From NCBI GenBank assembly GCA_016617855.1, contig JAECUM010009400.1, positions 28,379 to 92,378 of the forward strand: a DNA stretch of 64,000 bases, given 5' to 3'. This DNA is from Megalonaias nervosa (taxonomy: Eukaryota > Mollusca > Bivalvia > Unionida > Unionidae). A program made the translations under genes and the position numbers. Below are positions 43,265 through 56,345 of the stretch, piece after piece. Numbering within the stretch: the first letter of the stretch is position 1; each line of letters opens with the position of its first letter. The notes under the pieces were generated by a model. That model had not been told where the DNA came from. It did not search any database and saw only the letters and a list, made by a program, of their open reading frames with translations.

Positions 43265-43791
43265 CTGAATAAAAGAAGAAAACTTTTGACATACATACAC
43301 TTTGATTTTATGTACATTCTTGAAAGAATGTTTTACTGTATCTGAAAAGACACTTTCCACTTACACTATATGAAGACTGAAATATATATAAATATATATT
43401 TAATAACATCTTTAAAGTGTTATGTACAATTCATGCTTACAATTTTTTGGACAACATGCCTAACTTTTATCCATAACTATAATTTGTAACTGTATACAAG
43501 TAGTTTACATACAATTGGATGTCAGGGTTGTTTTTATTTACGATTAGATTGGTTTTTCCATTAGAATTACTGACTAGTGTCAAGTATGCATTTTCTTTTC
43601 AGAATATTATCAGGTGACTGTGTTTATATATAGGGAGTTTGGTAAATGGTACACACTAACTCATTCCTTTCTAACAATCAGTATATAAAGGAATTTATTT
43701 TAATAATCTGATTTTACAGTTGTGTTGTTCTAATCAAATAATATAATCAGAGAGGAATTATTTAGCAGAACTATTCATTGGAATTACTCAA

Positions 43792-46229
43792 GTGTTCCAT
43801 GATTTTTGGAGTAATACACAATTTTTGGATGTATGTCCACTTATTTCAATATATTCTGGATTATATCACTCATGCATATCAGGACATTCTTCTTATTGTA
43901 GGTTGACAGAAAGACTCCAAGAAGTTCAAGAAGGGACTATAATATTTAGTGACCTAATGAAAGACTGTAAAGGTGTTACATCAAAGGCACTTTCAACACT
44001 TTTGTTAAAACTTTTCCGTTATGTAAAGAAGGTCAGACGACGCAATTCAGGCAAGAAAGAAGTATTTTATGAGGGACTCTCTTATGTCTCGAAAGAGAAT
44101 TCTCCAAATGATGTAAAGATAACTTTTGATGAACTAAAAACCTGTATTCCTAGAGATGTGACAATTCTACCTTCAGTGAAAGATTTGATAATTGATGTTG
44201 GATCTTCAATTAACGTCAGTGGTAGTATTATCATGAAAACAATCAATATATCAGAAACAAGGTGGACACTTACTGTAAGAAACAAAACTGTTGACCTGTG
44301 TAAATTAGGTATTAGCAATGAATTTTCATGTACACAAAGATGTCTGCAGAGGATCATAGACATTGTTAAGAAGATGTCTGTATGCAGTGGTGTGCCAAAG
44401 CTGGACTCCTCTATGCCAGAAACTTCACTGACAGTGACTGAAAAAATGAAACAGCACAATTCTGATAATTATATATGGGTGCTGCGTTCCAAATTTTTTC
44501 ATCAGATTGTTCCGTGGGGACTATCCAAATATTGTCAACGCTGTAAGAGTAACAGCACATTGAAAGACCCAAACACACATGACAATGATGAAGGGGAGAC
44601 AGTTGAACTAAGCGATGAAGATAGCAAAGACCTCGAGAAATGTTTAGAACAGTGCTTCCCCGATGCACCTGAGGATATGAAACTGTTACATCAGTCTCAA
44701 TCTGCTGCTCTAAAGGCAAATAGTCCAAATGGAAGACGATGGAATAAGCGAGTGACCAGCATTTGCCTGGCACTATGGGTAAGGAGCCCACGAACATACC
44801 AGGATATAGTAGACAGTACCATGTTGATCCTTCCAACAGGTCGGCATTTAAGAAGGTACAAGAACAGAGTTCCACAAGAAGCAGGACCACAGGACGAAGT
44901 TTTTATGTGGATGTACCAGGCTGCAAAAGATGCAAATGTTCATGAGGAGGGATGGGCTGGTGGTTTGATTCATGATGAAACAAAAATTCAGCAGGATCTT
45001 GTACTGGATATGAGAGGTGGTAAGCCTCATTTAGTTGGATGGGTTGACACTGGGGATGAAGGCAATGATCTGAGAACTGTAGAACACGGAAATGCTGAAC
45101 AAAAGCTAGCAACAGAAGTAATACAGATATATTTCTTGGGATACACTGGCTTCAGATTCCCAATTTGTCATTATCCAACATGTAGTGTGAAAGCTTCTGA
45201 ACTGCATATCATAATATGGGATGTCATTGCTAGGTTGCATGATTGGGGATTTTCTGTGGATTACATCTTACGGATGGTGGTGAAGAAAACAGGCAATTTA
45301 GAAAATCTCATTTCAGTGGGAATCTATTAAATAGTAAATACATGGCTGTAAACTTAGTGAATCCAGCTAAATCAGTTGCAATGTCCAAAGACCTTTCGCA
45401 TGATATGAAAAACATCAGAAATGGTGTAATGAAAAGTGGTGACATAAAGGGTCTTCATACAAGGAAGCTGAAACTGAATGGAAAGTACATTTTGTGGAAA
45501 CACTGGATCAGTGCAGTTCACTGGGATCGGGAGGTGCATAGCAGACCAATACATCACAAAGTTTCAGATGCTCACTTGTATCCAAATTCAGCAGAGAAGA
45601 TGCGAAATCATTTGGCTGAAGAAATGTTAGATTCTAATGCTCTGTTCCTGATGAAGAGTTATCAGGCAAGCTTACCGGATGGATCACACCTTAAGAGTAC
45701 AACAGAACTGCCGGAAAATACTAGTAAAATGATATCTATTTTCAGAGATCACAGGCCTGTCAAGATTGTTGATGATGAGCATCTGCAGAATTTGTGCCAT
45801 ATTTTGCAATGATTCACAAATTGGCGTATTTCAGCCAAGAATGATGACAGCATAGTCAAGGGTAAAAGATCAAAAAGTTTGCTATCGATTCAATGCTGTG
45901 ATGATGTGGAATCTCTGTTAGTAACATTTCCTGAGATATGCAAGAGACACCTTGAGGACTTCCCTCATGGTGGGATAGTGCCATCAAGGTTTAATACCGA
46001 CATATTGGAAAATCACTTCTGTCATTTACGTGGCCGTCACAATGGGAATGCTACACATCCTTCTTACTCAACATATTATTCAACAGTCAATTCTGTCATA
46101 CTGGGACAGTCACTGAAATCTAGAGGCAGAAAATCAAATAGTGGTATTGCTGCAGCCAAACCATTTACTTTCTATGTGAATGAACCTTTAACAAAGAGGA
46201 GTAAAAAGCAGGAATATCTAAGAGTTTAA
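43792..46229 (+). pseudogene. transposase nested in the helicase intron, possibly P/THAP9-like
   Basis: A long open frame (43792-45330) continues one frame over from about 45243 to a TGA near 45812, then in the same frame to 46229, some 800 codons in total. Features: a short Cys pair (YCQRCKS) near 44535; WNKRVTSICLALWVRSPRTY and MLILPTGRHLRRY (near 44740-44860); LIHDETKIQQDLVLDMRGGK (near 44970), a likely catalytic acid; DGGEENRQF after the shift; and a C-terminal FNTDILENHFCHLRGRHNGN near 45990. The order Y..P..LPS/T, DExxI, LEN.F...R..G resembles P-element and THAP9 transposases, but no THAP finger is seen. Superfamily assignment is tentative. Confidence 0.6.
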
Positions 46230-46379
46230 GTTTGCTGCTTTCATACAGCATGTATCTTAGAAGGATATTTATGTATGCTGTTAACCTTGTTTGCGAAAGG
46301 AAAATGGGTTTATTCAGGACTGCTGTAGTGTATGTGTGTGTATATGATTTGAATATTTAACTTAACTTTAAAACAAAAA

Positions 46380-46660
46380 ATTCAGTCACATCACTATGAT
46401 GTCTGAAGTGTGGCAGTTTATAGTGATGTCCAGCACTGGGGAATCATGCCACAGACATATAGTATCATGTCCCACCCAGTCACATTATCCTGACACCACG
46501 TTGACCAGTCCTAACACTAACTTCTTAATGCATAACACAGAGTGAGGTAGATGAAGTACAATTTTTATAAGTCTTTGGAATGACTCGGTCGGGGTTTGAA
46601 CCAGCAACCTCCCACATCTGAGGCGGATGCTCTAACCACTAGGCCACTTGAGCAGTCATG
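46380..46660 (-). mobile_element. tRNA-derived SINE, near full length
   Basis: On the - strand, CTCAAGTGGCCTAGTGGTTA (A-box region) and GGTTCAAACCCC (B box) head a 280-base element whose body includes GGACTGGTCAACGTGGTGTC, GTGACTGGGTGGGACATGAT and CCCAGTGCTGGACATCACTA, a conserved-core type body of the kind seen in invertebrate SINEs. It ends in an A-rich run near 46370. It shares head and linker with 37306-37412. Confidence 0.75.
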
Positions 46661-46949
46661 ACTGCTGTAGAAAACATTTTCAAGAAATTATTCTTGATTC
46701 TACAGCTATAGTATAACAGCAGTGGTCTTACTTTAATTGTGAACTTAACCAAGAATTTAATGTGACTCAGACCTGATTTCAGTGGCATATGGAAAGTTCG
46801 AGTCCAAAAGTAAATATAGAGAAAAGCATATTTAAGGAACAGTCCCTGTATGACAGCAGTCTTTCCCAAAAATTTAAACTTATGACAGGCATGATTAAAA
46901 GCTACTGCGAGCAACTGACACTATAAGTTAATGAGGGATCTGCACTTAC

Positions 46950-47210
46950 CTTCCATGTGCAGCAAATTGTCCGATTTGCATTTTTCAACATCATAATTTA
47001 GAGCAAACAATTTGATGGGCTGATCACCAGGTGGTAGTGGATGTTCCAATCTTTGTAGCAGACTTTCTGTGTCTTTAGATAACTGTACACCCTCACTTAG
47101 TTCATGTACAGCTTTGATTAAGTCTCCTGTAAGGTGTTTAGAAAACAAGTATGTGTGAACTCTGTATTTTGTTTGTTTATTTACTTCACAGGCAAATTTA
47201 AACATGTCAC
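46950..47210 (-). pseudogene. PIF1 helicase exon 2
   Basis: Starts after the acceptor TTTTTACCCAG (47221-47211) with GTGACATGTTTAAATT and ends GGAAG before GTAAGT. Encodes LIKAVHELSEGVQLSKDTES and PLPPGDQPIKLFALNYDVEK, the segment between helicase motifs IV and V in PIF1 proteins. No stop inside the exon. Part of the same gene as 48495-49098 and 41149-43264. Confidence 0.8.
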
Positions 47211-47371
47211 CTGGGTAAAAATAGCAGTGTGCAAACTTTGCTGCAAATGTATTTAGAAAAGGCTGTTTGTTGTCTTCCCATGCTTACCTGCTCTGATCTT
47301 TGCCCCAAAGTCCCAAGTTTGAGCCTATTGCCTCTTGAGCAAGTCCTTAAATGATCAAGAGCAAGTAGCTG

Positions 47372-47373
47372 GA

Positions 47374-47419
<46 letters not shown>
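47372..47419. repeat. (TG)n microsatellite
   Basis: About 23 TG units within helicase intron 1 (47211-48494). Confidence 0.95.
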
Positions 47420-47420
<1 letters not shown>

Positions 47421-47838
47421 TCTTAACAGTTATTAAGATATTATGGGGGGGTAGAATAAGGATGTACCCCCTTGCTCAGTTTCATTTGCATGAATAAATT
47501 TTTTCTCAATGATCAGTCATTTTATATATGGCAACAGTGTGAATCTCAATAGTTTATAAGTTCTGACATAAGGGATATGACCCTTGGGTATAAACACTGA
47601 CCTAGGGCTACAAGTCATCTGCATGTTTTATTTGTCTCTAAATGGCCATTAATTCTAGATATGGTTATATGATGGGGATTTCATTGTCATGATGAGGTTT
47701 GCATAATAAGCATTATATATGACACATCTTATGCAAATCTGTACTAACCCATTTTGATCATATCTGTAACCAACTACATAAATCATAATCTTTGTGAATG
47801 TGTACGCATATATGTTAATCTGCATCCACCCCTCTCTC

Positions 47839-47844
<6 letters not shown>

Positions 47845-47885
<41 letters not shown>
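47845..47885. repeat. (CA)n microsatellite
   Basis: About 20 CA units preceded by a short CT run, in helicase intron 1. Confidence 0.95.
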
Positions 47886-47889
<4 letters not shown>

Positions 47890-48280
47890 AGTTCTCTTTT
47901 GAACTGTGTCTGAGTTGTTGTGGATATCTTGGTGTAAGACACTGAATTCCTGGTGTGAAAATCCGAGTAAGGAAAAGTCTGGTATGAAATGAAGATGAAA
48001 TTATAACTGAAACATGTGTTGTCCATTCCAAGTATCTTTAAACAGGAGGGTGCATATACAAGGTTTATAGTTTATTGTTACCACTGTGTTCAAAGAAAAA
48101 TGGTATTGTCACTGGTGATAAACTAATAATACTGATATTATCATTCCTATGGATGATATCTCAAAGACAAACTGAGTGACTGGACTTTTCACTGAGTGCC
48201 CACATGATGCAAAATGTTACAAATTTAGAAATTTCAGGACTACATGTATTAATGTCTGAGAACTTAGTACGTTAAGGTAG

Positions 48281-48284
<4 letters not shown>

Positions 48285-48345
<61 letters not shown>

Positions 48346-48346
48346 T
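48285..48346. repeat. compound (CT)n(AT)n(GT)n microsatellite
   Basis: CT run to about 48314, then ATATAT, then GTGTGT, in helicase intron 1. Confidence 0.95.
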
Positions 48347-48494
48347 TCAGATTTTACACATATACATCCAAATATTGGTGAAAATGATAGAAAGAACAGA
48401 AATATAAATTTTCAAAGAGAAGGAAGATTTTTTTTTTATCTATTCCTCCTTTTTCACATGAGGCCTGTTGTTATTAAAAGAATGTTCAAATTAC

Positions 48495-49098
48495 CTTCTG
48501 TTTGTCTGTGTACTTGTGACAAAACATAATGATGTGGAATCAGGCTGTGAATCTTCTCATAACTGATAATGAGTTCTCCTCTATCATGGTACACATCATT
48601 TGGCACAGGCTTCAGTTGAAAGAAATCACCAGAGACAATGACCTGAATGCCACCAAATGGGAAATTGTTTTCCTCTACTGTTCTGAACACCTTCTCTATT
48701 TGCAGAAATAATTTAAGAGATGCCATGGAAATTTCATCAGTGAAAAGAGTGTCAAACTTCATAATCCTTCTTTAAATATCTATCATATCATCATCATTTT
48801 TGATCTTATCTATCAAACAATCATCGGGGAAACGACCGTCCTGAATGCTTGAAAACTTGTGTATTGTCATTCCGTGCAACTGAGAGGCAGCTATACCTGT
48901 ACTGGCTGTCAAGTAAACTGTTTTTCCTATTTCTTTTAGTCTTTTGCTTAAATTGTTAACTAAAAAGCTTTTACCAGTGCCAGCCTGCCCTAATATCATT
49001 ATATTGTGGCCTGAAATTGCGGCGTGTACGATATCTTCCATCAAGCAGACACGTGCCAGCATCAGCAACACTACGATCATAGTGAAAACACCCGTCAT
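48495..49098 (-). pseudogene. PIF1 helicase exon 1 (motifs I-IV)
   Basis: From about 49098: Walker A GQAGTGKSFLV (near 48965), VYLTASTGIAASQLHGMTIH (Ia), a TAA at about 48765 in frame, then TLFTDEISMAS (Walker B, near 48740), IQVIVSGDFFQLKPV (motif III, near 48620) and HYVLSQVHRQTEG at the end. The exon ends GGAAG before GTAATT at 48494. The helicase would unwind DNA during transposition or replication of the element. The start lies 57 bases inside the right TIR, so the TIR probably carried the promoter. Confidence 0.85.
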
Positions 49099-49154
49099 AT
49101 GTCAACGTATTTCAGCCAATCAATAAATTACGATTAACAATCTAAGCTATCACG

Positions 49155-49442
49155 CGTCATTTTCAGTTGGCCAATGAGAGTGCAGTATAGCATTCAGCGC
49201 GTTGTTCTTGCATATTAAGCGGGCGCGATCAGGGCCATGTCGAGCGGTAGCGTGGGAAATTGATTTGGCATTTCTTAAAGGTATGATATTAAGTCAAACT
49301 TTGGATAGGGATACACAGCCGAATGCCTGAACTATATATCGGTACCAAATTTATTAAGCTACGCAAAGCGTAGCTTGAAATATCAGCGTTTATTCTTAAA
49401 TAGGTCGCGCGAGTAAGGAGAGAAGTGTCCTTCCTTGTAGTT
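49155..49442 (-). repeat. right TIR of the helicase transposon
   Basis: Reverse complement of 39371-39659 with scattered substitutions and the same 9-base-arm hairpin (near 49360-49380). Confidence 0.92.
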
Positions 49443-50388
49443 ATTGTATAGTATATGTATGACAGGTAAATTGTTAGCAACGATACGAGCCACTGTGCTG
49501 CATGCCACATTTTAAAGTCTCTTTTATCATGACGTGAAGACTGGCTTACTCAGAGAAAATGTATGAAAACGATGTCCATTTTTCGACAGACTTTTGCATC
49601 TGAAATTTTAAAAAATGACATGTCTAGGTAATATTTCTTGTATGTATGTATGTATGTATGTATGTATGTATGTATTCAAATTAGTCACAGCATATTGCGT
49701 TTTTGAAAATATGACAAGAGACGATCTGCAATTACAATTTGGCATGATCACCTATAAAGGTGTCACTCAACGATTTCTGATTCTCACGAGGTATTAAGCT
49801 CAACTTTGTACCGATCGATTTTCCATCTATTTCCACGTCTATCTTTTTGTGCCAAAGTTCGCACATAATACCACGTATATCAAATAAAACCTGTTACTTT
49901 CATTTAATCTTTTTATATCGAGCGATATGTCGATTCTGAATGTGCAGCCGTCAAGCAAGTGGTTTCCTTTACATGATTAACACAGACACCTACGATTCAT
50001 TTGTAAAAAAATATCTCCTTTTCAATCTCGCACATTTCTAAACAGGCCAGTCGGAGGGGCCAGTTAACGAATGAGTTTTACCTTTTGACGTCGACCTGTT
50101 TTATTGATTATTTCTGCCTACAGCTGATTACAAATGTTGCGCGGATATCATTGCGCTTGTATCTGGCATTGGGAAAGTAAAATTAGTCAATTATATTATT
50201 TCAAACAATTACCGGACTATTTGCTTATTGGTACTTTTTAAATCTGAAATAGCATTCGTACGTTCTTAATAAAATACACACACGATGTCAGTCATATACG
50301 TCTAACAAATGCGTGTTTGAGAGAAACATTACTCTTAATGAAATGGCAGCTCACGAATACTCTCGGGTCGACCTCAAAACTGCACAGA

Positions 50389-50392
<4 letters not shown>
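49443..50392. other. non-coding DNA
   Basis: No gene seen. A (TATG)n run lies at 49640-49675. Confidence 0.5.

Positions 50393-50443
<51 letters not shown>
50393..50443. repeat. (TA)n microsatellite
   Basis: About 25 TA units. The Ile-Tyr frames across it are artefacts. Confidence 0.95.
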
Positions 50444-50446
<3 letters not shown>

Positions 50447-50652
50447 GTCCTATTATGCGCAGAAAGTACAAGAGTCTATGCAGTCCGCTGAGAACAATCA
50501 GTAGAAGAAGCAGCAACATCTACCCGAATCCGCCGGCGCATTTCGAAACTTCAGATCAGTAACTATGCTGTTTGCATGTGGATTGGACTTATCAACGAGT
50601 ACAGACGGTAGGTTCAAAAATAGATTAGATTACGAAATCGTAACAGTCAGAA

Positions 50653-50658
50653 TGTGTA

Positions 50659-50740
<82 letters not shown>
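50653..50740. repeat. (TG)n(TA)n compound microsatellite
   Basis: A TG run (50657-50680) passes directly into about 30 TA units. Confidence 0.95.
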
Positions 50741-50743
<3 letters not shown>

Positions 50744-50939
50744 TTTTTATGTATGTGCTACGTAATACTATTCAGTTCTAACATATACCTTGAAGTAAGT
50801 GTTAGACAATATTATGAGATTTCATCTAATTTGCAAAAAGTTCAACACTTTTCAGTGTGCAGAATATATCGCGTTATGTCTGCAATATTTGAATGAAATG
50901 TACACACGGATGATGTTTCTAGCTTGAACTGTATATCGT

Positions 50940-51205
50940 TTCAGAAACGTCTACACATCTTTCACCTTTATGCTCACAAAACTGTGAAACCTACACATAT
51001 ATTCCCCTTTATGCTTATAAACCTAAAATGTCTACACGTCTCTTCCCCTTTATGCTTACAAAGCTGAAAAGTCTACACGTCTCCTCCGATTCATGCTTAT
51101 AAACCTAACAAAAGTCTACACGTCTCTTCCCCTTTATGCTTACAAAGCTGAAAAGTCTACACGTCTCTTCCCCATTATGCTTACCAAAAAACTGAAAAGC
51201 ATAAA
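50940..51205. repeat. minisatellite of about 43 bases (TCTACACGTCTCTTCCCCTT units)
   Basis: Six units: TCTACACGTCTCTTCCCCTT, then TATGCTTACAAAGCTGAAAA or a TATAAACCTAAAA variant. Two alternating unit types (AAAGCTGAAAAG and AAACCTAACAAAAG) suggest a higher-order dimer. Confidence 0.9.
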
Positions 51206-54200
51206 TCTGCTTTACAAATCTACCATAAGGTACAATGGTAGGCATTACAACTAAAGTCGTATCATGAAGAATCTTCCAAAATCTGTAAAAAAAAACAAAA
51301 CAAAAACGAAAACATTAACCTGTCCAAATAAATGTAAACTTTAAGCACTACAAGATAAGCGATAAAGATATAAAGTATGTAGGTAAAGAAATACACAATT
51401 CTTCGACTGTATGGTACATCATCGTAATATACATTGCATTCCCTCAAAAAATTCAAGAATTTTCTCAGGTGGTACATAATCGTAAATTTTCCTTAATTAA
51501 GTTTACATCAAGCAAATTCTATCTCACAGGGTGGAAGTCGATACACTCAACAAGAATGTGTTCCACTGTTAACGGATACTGGGAGAACAAATACTCTAGA
51601 CAAGACTCATCCTTTAGGAGGCTACATGTATCCTACGCACGATCGGCCCAATACGACGTGATTACTGCAATTTGGTCTGTAACGATGATGCCCCACTTTG
51701 CAATGAAGAGTTTGATGTTCCAAAGATTATATGCTGAGTTTTCATCCTACGTGTTTTGCTGTATATACGTACCGAATCAAGCATTCTTCAGGTGAGATTA
51801 ACTCTATTAAATCTGGGACTTTTGAACTTTCGACCATAAGGAATATAACATGTAGAAGTAAAGTTATTATATGGTAGAACTTAAGCACCACAAATTGGAT
51901 TTTCTCCACAACAAGGATAAGAGAAACGTCAAGATAGAGAAAGGTAGCTATACAGTTCGGTGGGCGTTCTCTTTGATCTATGCTTTGATCTTAAGTTTCT
52001 ATCAAAAAGGTGGATATACAGTTCGGTAGGCGGCCTCTTTGATCTAGGCTGCTCATGCAGTACTTGCGAGTGCTGTCATAAGATTTCTTCAAGTAGAAAA
52101 GAGGTGACAAATATAGGTTCGTTCTATATGATAGCTTTTTTAATAAATGCTTCGAGTCTGACGAGATGGTCACTTGTGCTTTTTTGGTGTCTCAATGCAC
52201 ACTAAAATCTGATAATATTTTGTTGGACCCAAGATACCAGAGGAGCATGTCATTTATCATTCGTTCTATGTTTTTGTTTGCAAATGCAGTTTGTAAGTGA
52301 TACGGGAGGGTAGTTGCAAGAGTCAGTACGGTACTTTTCTAGTTTAGGTAATGGTGTAGCTTTTTTTCTTGCATGATTGCGGGATGTCGCCAGTTTCCCA
52401 AATTGTATCGAAAATGTTTAGTGATGTACTGTGAACTATATCGGGTAGGTATTAGAAAAGTTGATAGTTGAAATCATCTCGTCCTACTGTAGTGGCATGG
52501 ACTCGAGTCAAAAGGTCATGTAATTCACCAAGAACAGAAGATTGTTTTAATCTGCAGCATTGAGAGATTTGATACTGAAATGAAACTGTTCTTTTAAGTT
52601 TCTGTAACTGCAAAATATCTTTTTAATAATTATCTTGTGAGGACTATTTGGAGAATGTTTTGGTCAATATAGTTAGATTTCTGATCAGATCGGGACACAT
52701 TTCATCATATTTTCATTAAATATTTGATACAGCTGCTTTTAGTTTTGCCGGTGATTTTTGTTTTTAACACTGACTATCATTTAACTACAAAATCGTATGG
52801 AACACACAACTTTTGCACTGAGTTTCGATACTATATTTAGACAAATAGTTTGATACGTGTCACAAGTTGTCATATGAAGCAATAGTAACTGACTGTAGTA
52901 TTAACACTTCTGTGTGAGCCTTATACATGTTCCGACTAAAAATCTAATTTAGCAGTGAAAACATTAAATTATTGTCTTAAATCTCGTCGTCTAGGGCAAT
53001 TAATATACTAGGAAAGGGCAAAAACGCTCGTATTCAGAGGAAGTAAAAAAAAATCAGGCGTACAAATTTACATAGCTTAATGCACGTCATGAAATGTTGA
53101 GTATATAGGAATCCTCTAGGCAAAATGCGTAACCAGCGACACATCAAACAATTTTTTTTAAAAAAAAAAAAGCTAAAGGCAAGGATTTATAGTCCGATTG
53201 AAAGCGTTGACGCTGAACTACACCGATATAAAGCCGCAAAAGAATTTTAACATTTTTAAGTAAAATTAAAGACCAATCCAAACAAAAGAAAACAAATTAA
53301 TGATTAATGACTGCTTTTAACCATGTTTATTGCCATATATGATCCTACCTTAAAAGAATATAGCTGTTAATAATACATGTGAATATTTTATGTAACCATA
53401 ACACATTTGACAGGATTTATCATGTTGAACAAAAGATTCCTAATTTTTAAAATTGATCAATAAGAATGAGAGTCCGGAAGTTAAAATGTCTGACAGTTTT
53501 CTAACAATAAATTATGTAACATAACCCTCCACATTTTGCCTCAAACCTCCTCCTAGTCCGTGTACTTGAGGGGCCTTACTTGAGGTTTCCATGTCTCGAT
53601 ACAAGCAAGTCAAAATGTCGCAGAGAGCCATTTATAACAAGCTACTGTTGGCACAGCAATCATATCCTGTCTTTAGCGGTAATACAATTGCCTATTTGTT
53701 ATTGTTCAAAGCTGTAAATCAGTCTGGAGTTGAATTCGTGTTTCTGCTTTCTTTTATTTTCAAACTAGTTCACCACTCCATGTAGAAAGCATTCAATCGT
53801 AATTTTAAAAGTAATACTATTAATATTATGAATACTGAATTTCTGCAAGTTAGATAAGTTATTCACAATTATTTTTGTATTTTACAAATGATTACCCTTA
53901 TTATTGTAAAACAAGTTTTCGACCAGGGCAATAGCTTGTCTAGCCGTTACGCAGTTAATTTCAGTGTACATGACAGATCTGAATGATGAAATGCCAATTT
54001 AATGTCGATCCTCTCACTTCCATAGAAATATATTGTCTTTGTGAGATGGAATCTTAACAATATAAAGACTCTTTCCAGTTTAGATTCCATTCATATATAA
54101 ACAACGATAATGCAATCAATGCTCTTCTAATTATAGTTATACATGCATTTTTGTACCTGTCATAAAAGACAGAAAGCTACGACAGTACTCAAGGAAACAT

Positions 54201-55925
54201 CATGGACATATAAGTATATCAGTTTAGCACTAAAGCCGCGTGGTATTTAGTGTCATTTTCAAAGCATTACCAAAAATGCCTTCTATGTCATGATTGATCG
54301 CCACTTATTTTTTTCCCAAAGTTTACCCCATGCCCCGGTATTATCGTCACTTATGTCAACAGGTTTGTAAAGTGAAAAATGGGCAAAACTTGAAAGTAAA
54401 CAAAAATTACCTTTTTGACAATATCTAATTTTTCTTCTCCTGTGGCACTAATAAATCATTTAAGCATGTATTTTAATTTAGACAGTGCAACGGTATTTCA
54501 TTTACATAACTAGTACAAGTGGACGATTTGGAGTCATGGTTAAACGGGTCCGTGGATTACAAGGATATGGTGCAATTAACATTACCCCGCCTTTGTTCCG
54601 GTACAAGAGGGGCAACTGGAAATCAGCTTAAGACCACCATTATTTTGTGGGTTTATGAAATGTTTAAAATGTTTAAAATCTCCAAAGGTTTTTAACATAA
54701 TGGGTGATCACAGGGATAAGATAAAATGAACAGTAGGTCACCAATTTTAGCGACAAGGTGAAATCTTACGTTAAACATGTCTTTAGGTTATCCTTTCATA
54801 AATCCTGTATGAAGCTCACGATTAAGAGTTTTAGAAATTTTGTTATCCTAAATTTAAGAGTCTACCTAAATATTACTTCGAAATGCAAATACTAGCAGCA
54901 ACTTTCATTTTAAACATAGTCAGTGTTAAGTCAGGCAAATTTTCATTCATCTGTTTCTTACAAATGTTACAAAATTGTCAACTTGTGTATTTCCAGGTCT
55001 TAGCCGCAAAAGAACATCACTGATTTGACGATACAGCTTCTGGTGATCTATAACACTAACTTATCCAACACCCAGTTAGCTACTATCTCACACCCACAAT
55101 ATACCCACTACTATCCCACACCCATAATATTCCATCAACACCCCTTTTGAAGTTACCATCACCCAGTTATCTACTAACTAATACCTCGGCATTTACTATT
55201 TAACACACGATTCGTGAGCTCGTCAGCATTCCAATCTGCACTAATCCCAGACAATGTGAAGGTAAATATATGGACGGGTTGGTACATAGATTGCTTTACT
55301 TAGCTAAGCAACTCACATAATGCGGGTTTTAAGTTTCTGATCGATACACACAGTCACACAATACCGGTCCTGAAATCAGGAACGTCAGGCTCACTATAGA
55401 GCAATGGGTTCTCGCCTGGAACAGGTTTTCTATAATCCTATTTCTAATAATTAGTACCTTTCTTTCCTAACTTATGGAATCTGTCATCAAGCTTGAAGAT
55501 TAGGAGTATTATGATGAAAACGTTCGACAGTTGGTCGCATGAAGTGAAGCTCGATTGGGAACTACCCACTGTAATTTTACATAAAGGCTATACTCGAGTC
55601 TAGTCAAACAAACTATACGCTAACCATTCCCGCACGCCTGTCAAACATTAACTATCGAAACGGGGTTTATTTTGCTCGCAATAATTGTTGCTGCTGTTCT
55701 GCGGGGCTTTTGTCCACGTTTCAGCAAAAGTTATTCAATTGTTTTATTTATTTCTTGACTTTACTGGGGAGGGAGGATGCACTCACTATCCGTTGCACAA
55801 CCTAGTTGCTTAGTCATTTAAATTTTTTCCACAATACAGCCCTCAACCTCAAACCAGCGTTTTGATTTCCAACGATTCGAACAACTCTGAACCACGAACG
55901 AGAATAGCATGAAGCCAGCCGGTAG
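51206..55925. other. long non-coding AT-rich stretch
   Basis: No supported gene on either strand; the largest frame (51469-51795, 108 codons) has no recognisable feature. A CACCCA/ACTATC-type degenerate repeat lies at 55060-55200, and the duplicated word TATACAGTTCGGT(G/A)GGCG occurs near 51950 and 52015. Confidence 0.5.
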
Positions 55926-55929
55926 ATCA

Positions 55930-56345
55930 GAATGGTATTTTTCCTACCGCAGCCAAACCAGACCGTTTGCAATATTGGCTCAGCGAATTTGACTCCAATA
56001 TAAACGAATACCTCCTCCTAGGTTTCCAAAATGGTTTCAGTGTTGGGTTTAACGGAACATTGCAAACGCATGTAGTCAAGAATGTGAAATCAGGTGAAAC
56101 AAATGATGAAATTACTAAAAAAAAGTACAGAAGGAAGCGGCCATTCAGTACAAAACCATTCCCTAATTTACACATTTCACCATTAGCTTTAGTGGAAACA
56201 ATGCTTCTTGTGTCATTCAGAAGGATTCTTTCCTTGCCGACACATCAAACCATTTGGTTAACGAGGGAATTCCAACCCAGCAATCGGCAGTTAATTACGC
56301 TGGTATCGATAGTCACCACACTATATTAACAAAGGAGGTGAAATA
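55930..56345 (+). pseudogene. DIRS/Ngaro-like reverse transcriptase N-terminal fragment
   Basis: QYWLSEFDSNINEYLLLGFQ, then NGFSVGFNG, PFPNLHISPLALV and, after a one-base shift near 56205, NHLVNEGIPTQQSAVNYAGI give the entry to the reverse-transcriptase domain of tyrosine-recombinase retroelements, where GFxxGFxI/VGFNG, PFPNxxxSPLxLV and SVNxGIP follow in that order. No catalytic YxDD part or recombinase follows. Confidence 0.65.

Larger units (their letters stand above)
43265..46949 (-). other. second intron of the helicase gene, containing the antisense transposase
   Basis: On the - strand the exon ends GGAAG before GTAAGT (46949-46944) and the next exon begins after TTTATTCAG (43273-43265). 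Joining them keeps the frame and produces the expected PIF1 order (HMEG followed by EIKVYHSTDEGD). The 3.7-kb intron encloses the + strand gene at 43792-46229 and a SINE at about 46380-46660. Confidence 0.7.
39371..49442. mobile_element. 10-kb DNA transposon with 289-bp TIRs, helicase and transposase genes
   Basis: Bounded by inverted repeats 39371-39659 and 49155-49442 (about 92 percent identical by eye). It contains a - strand PIF1-type helicase gene with two introns and a + strand transposase within the second intron, both broken. Flanks next to the tips (TTGTTGGTCT left, ATTGTATAGT right) show no clear target duplication, so the exact termini and superfamily stay open. Confidence 0.8.

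Noticed and set aside
50292..50896. Frames with Ile-Tyr runs
   Set aside because: They come from (TA)n and (TG)n microsatellites.
51469..51795. A 108-codon frame in non-coding DNA
   Set aside because: No recognisable domain, no neighbour context, ordinary length for chance in this composition.
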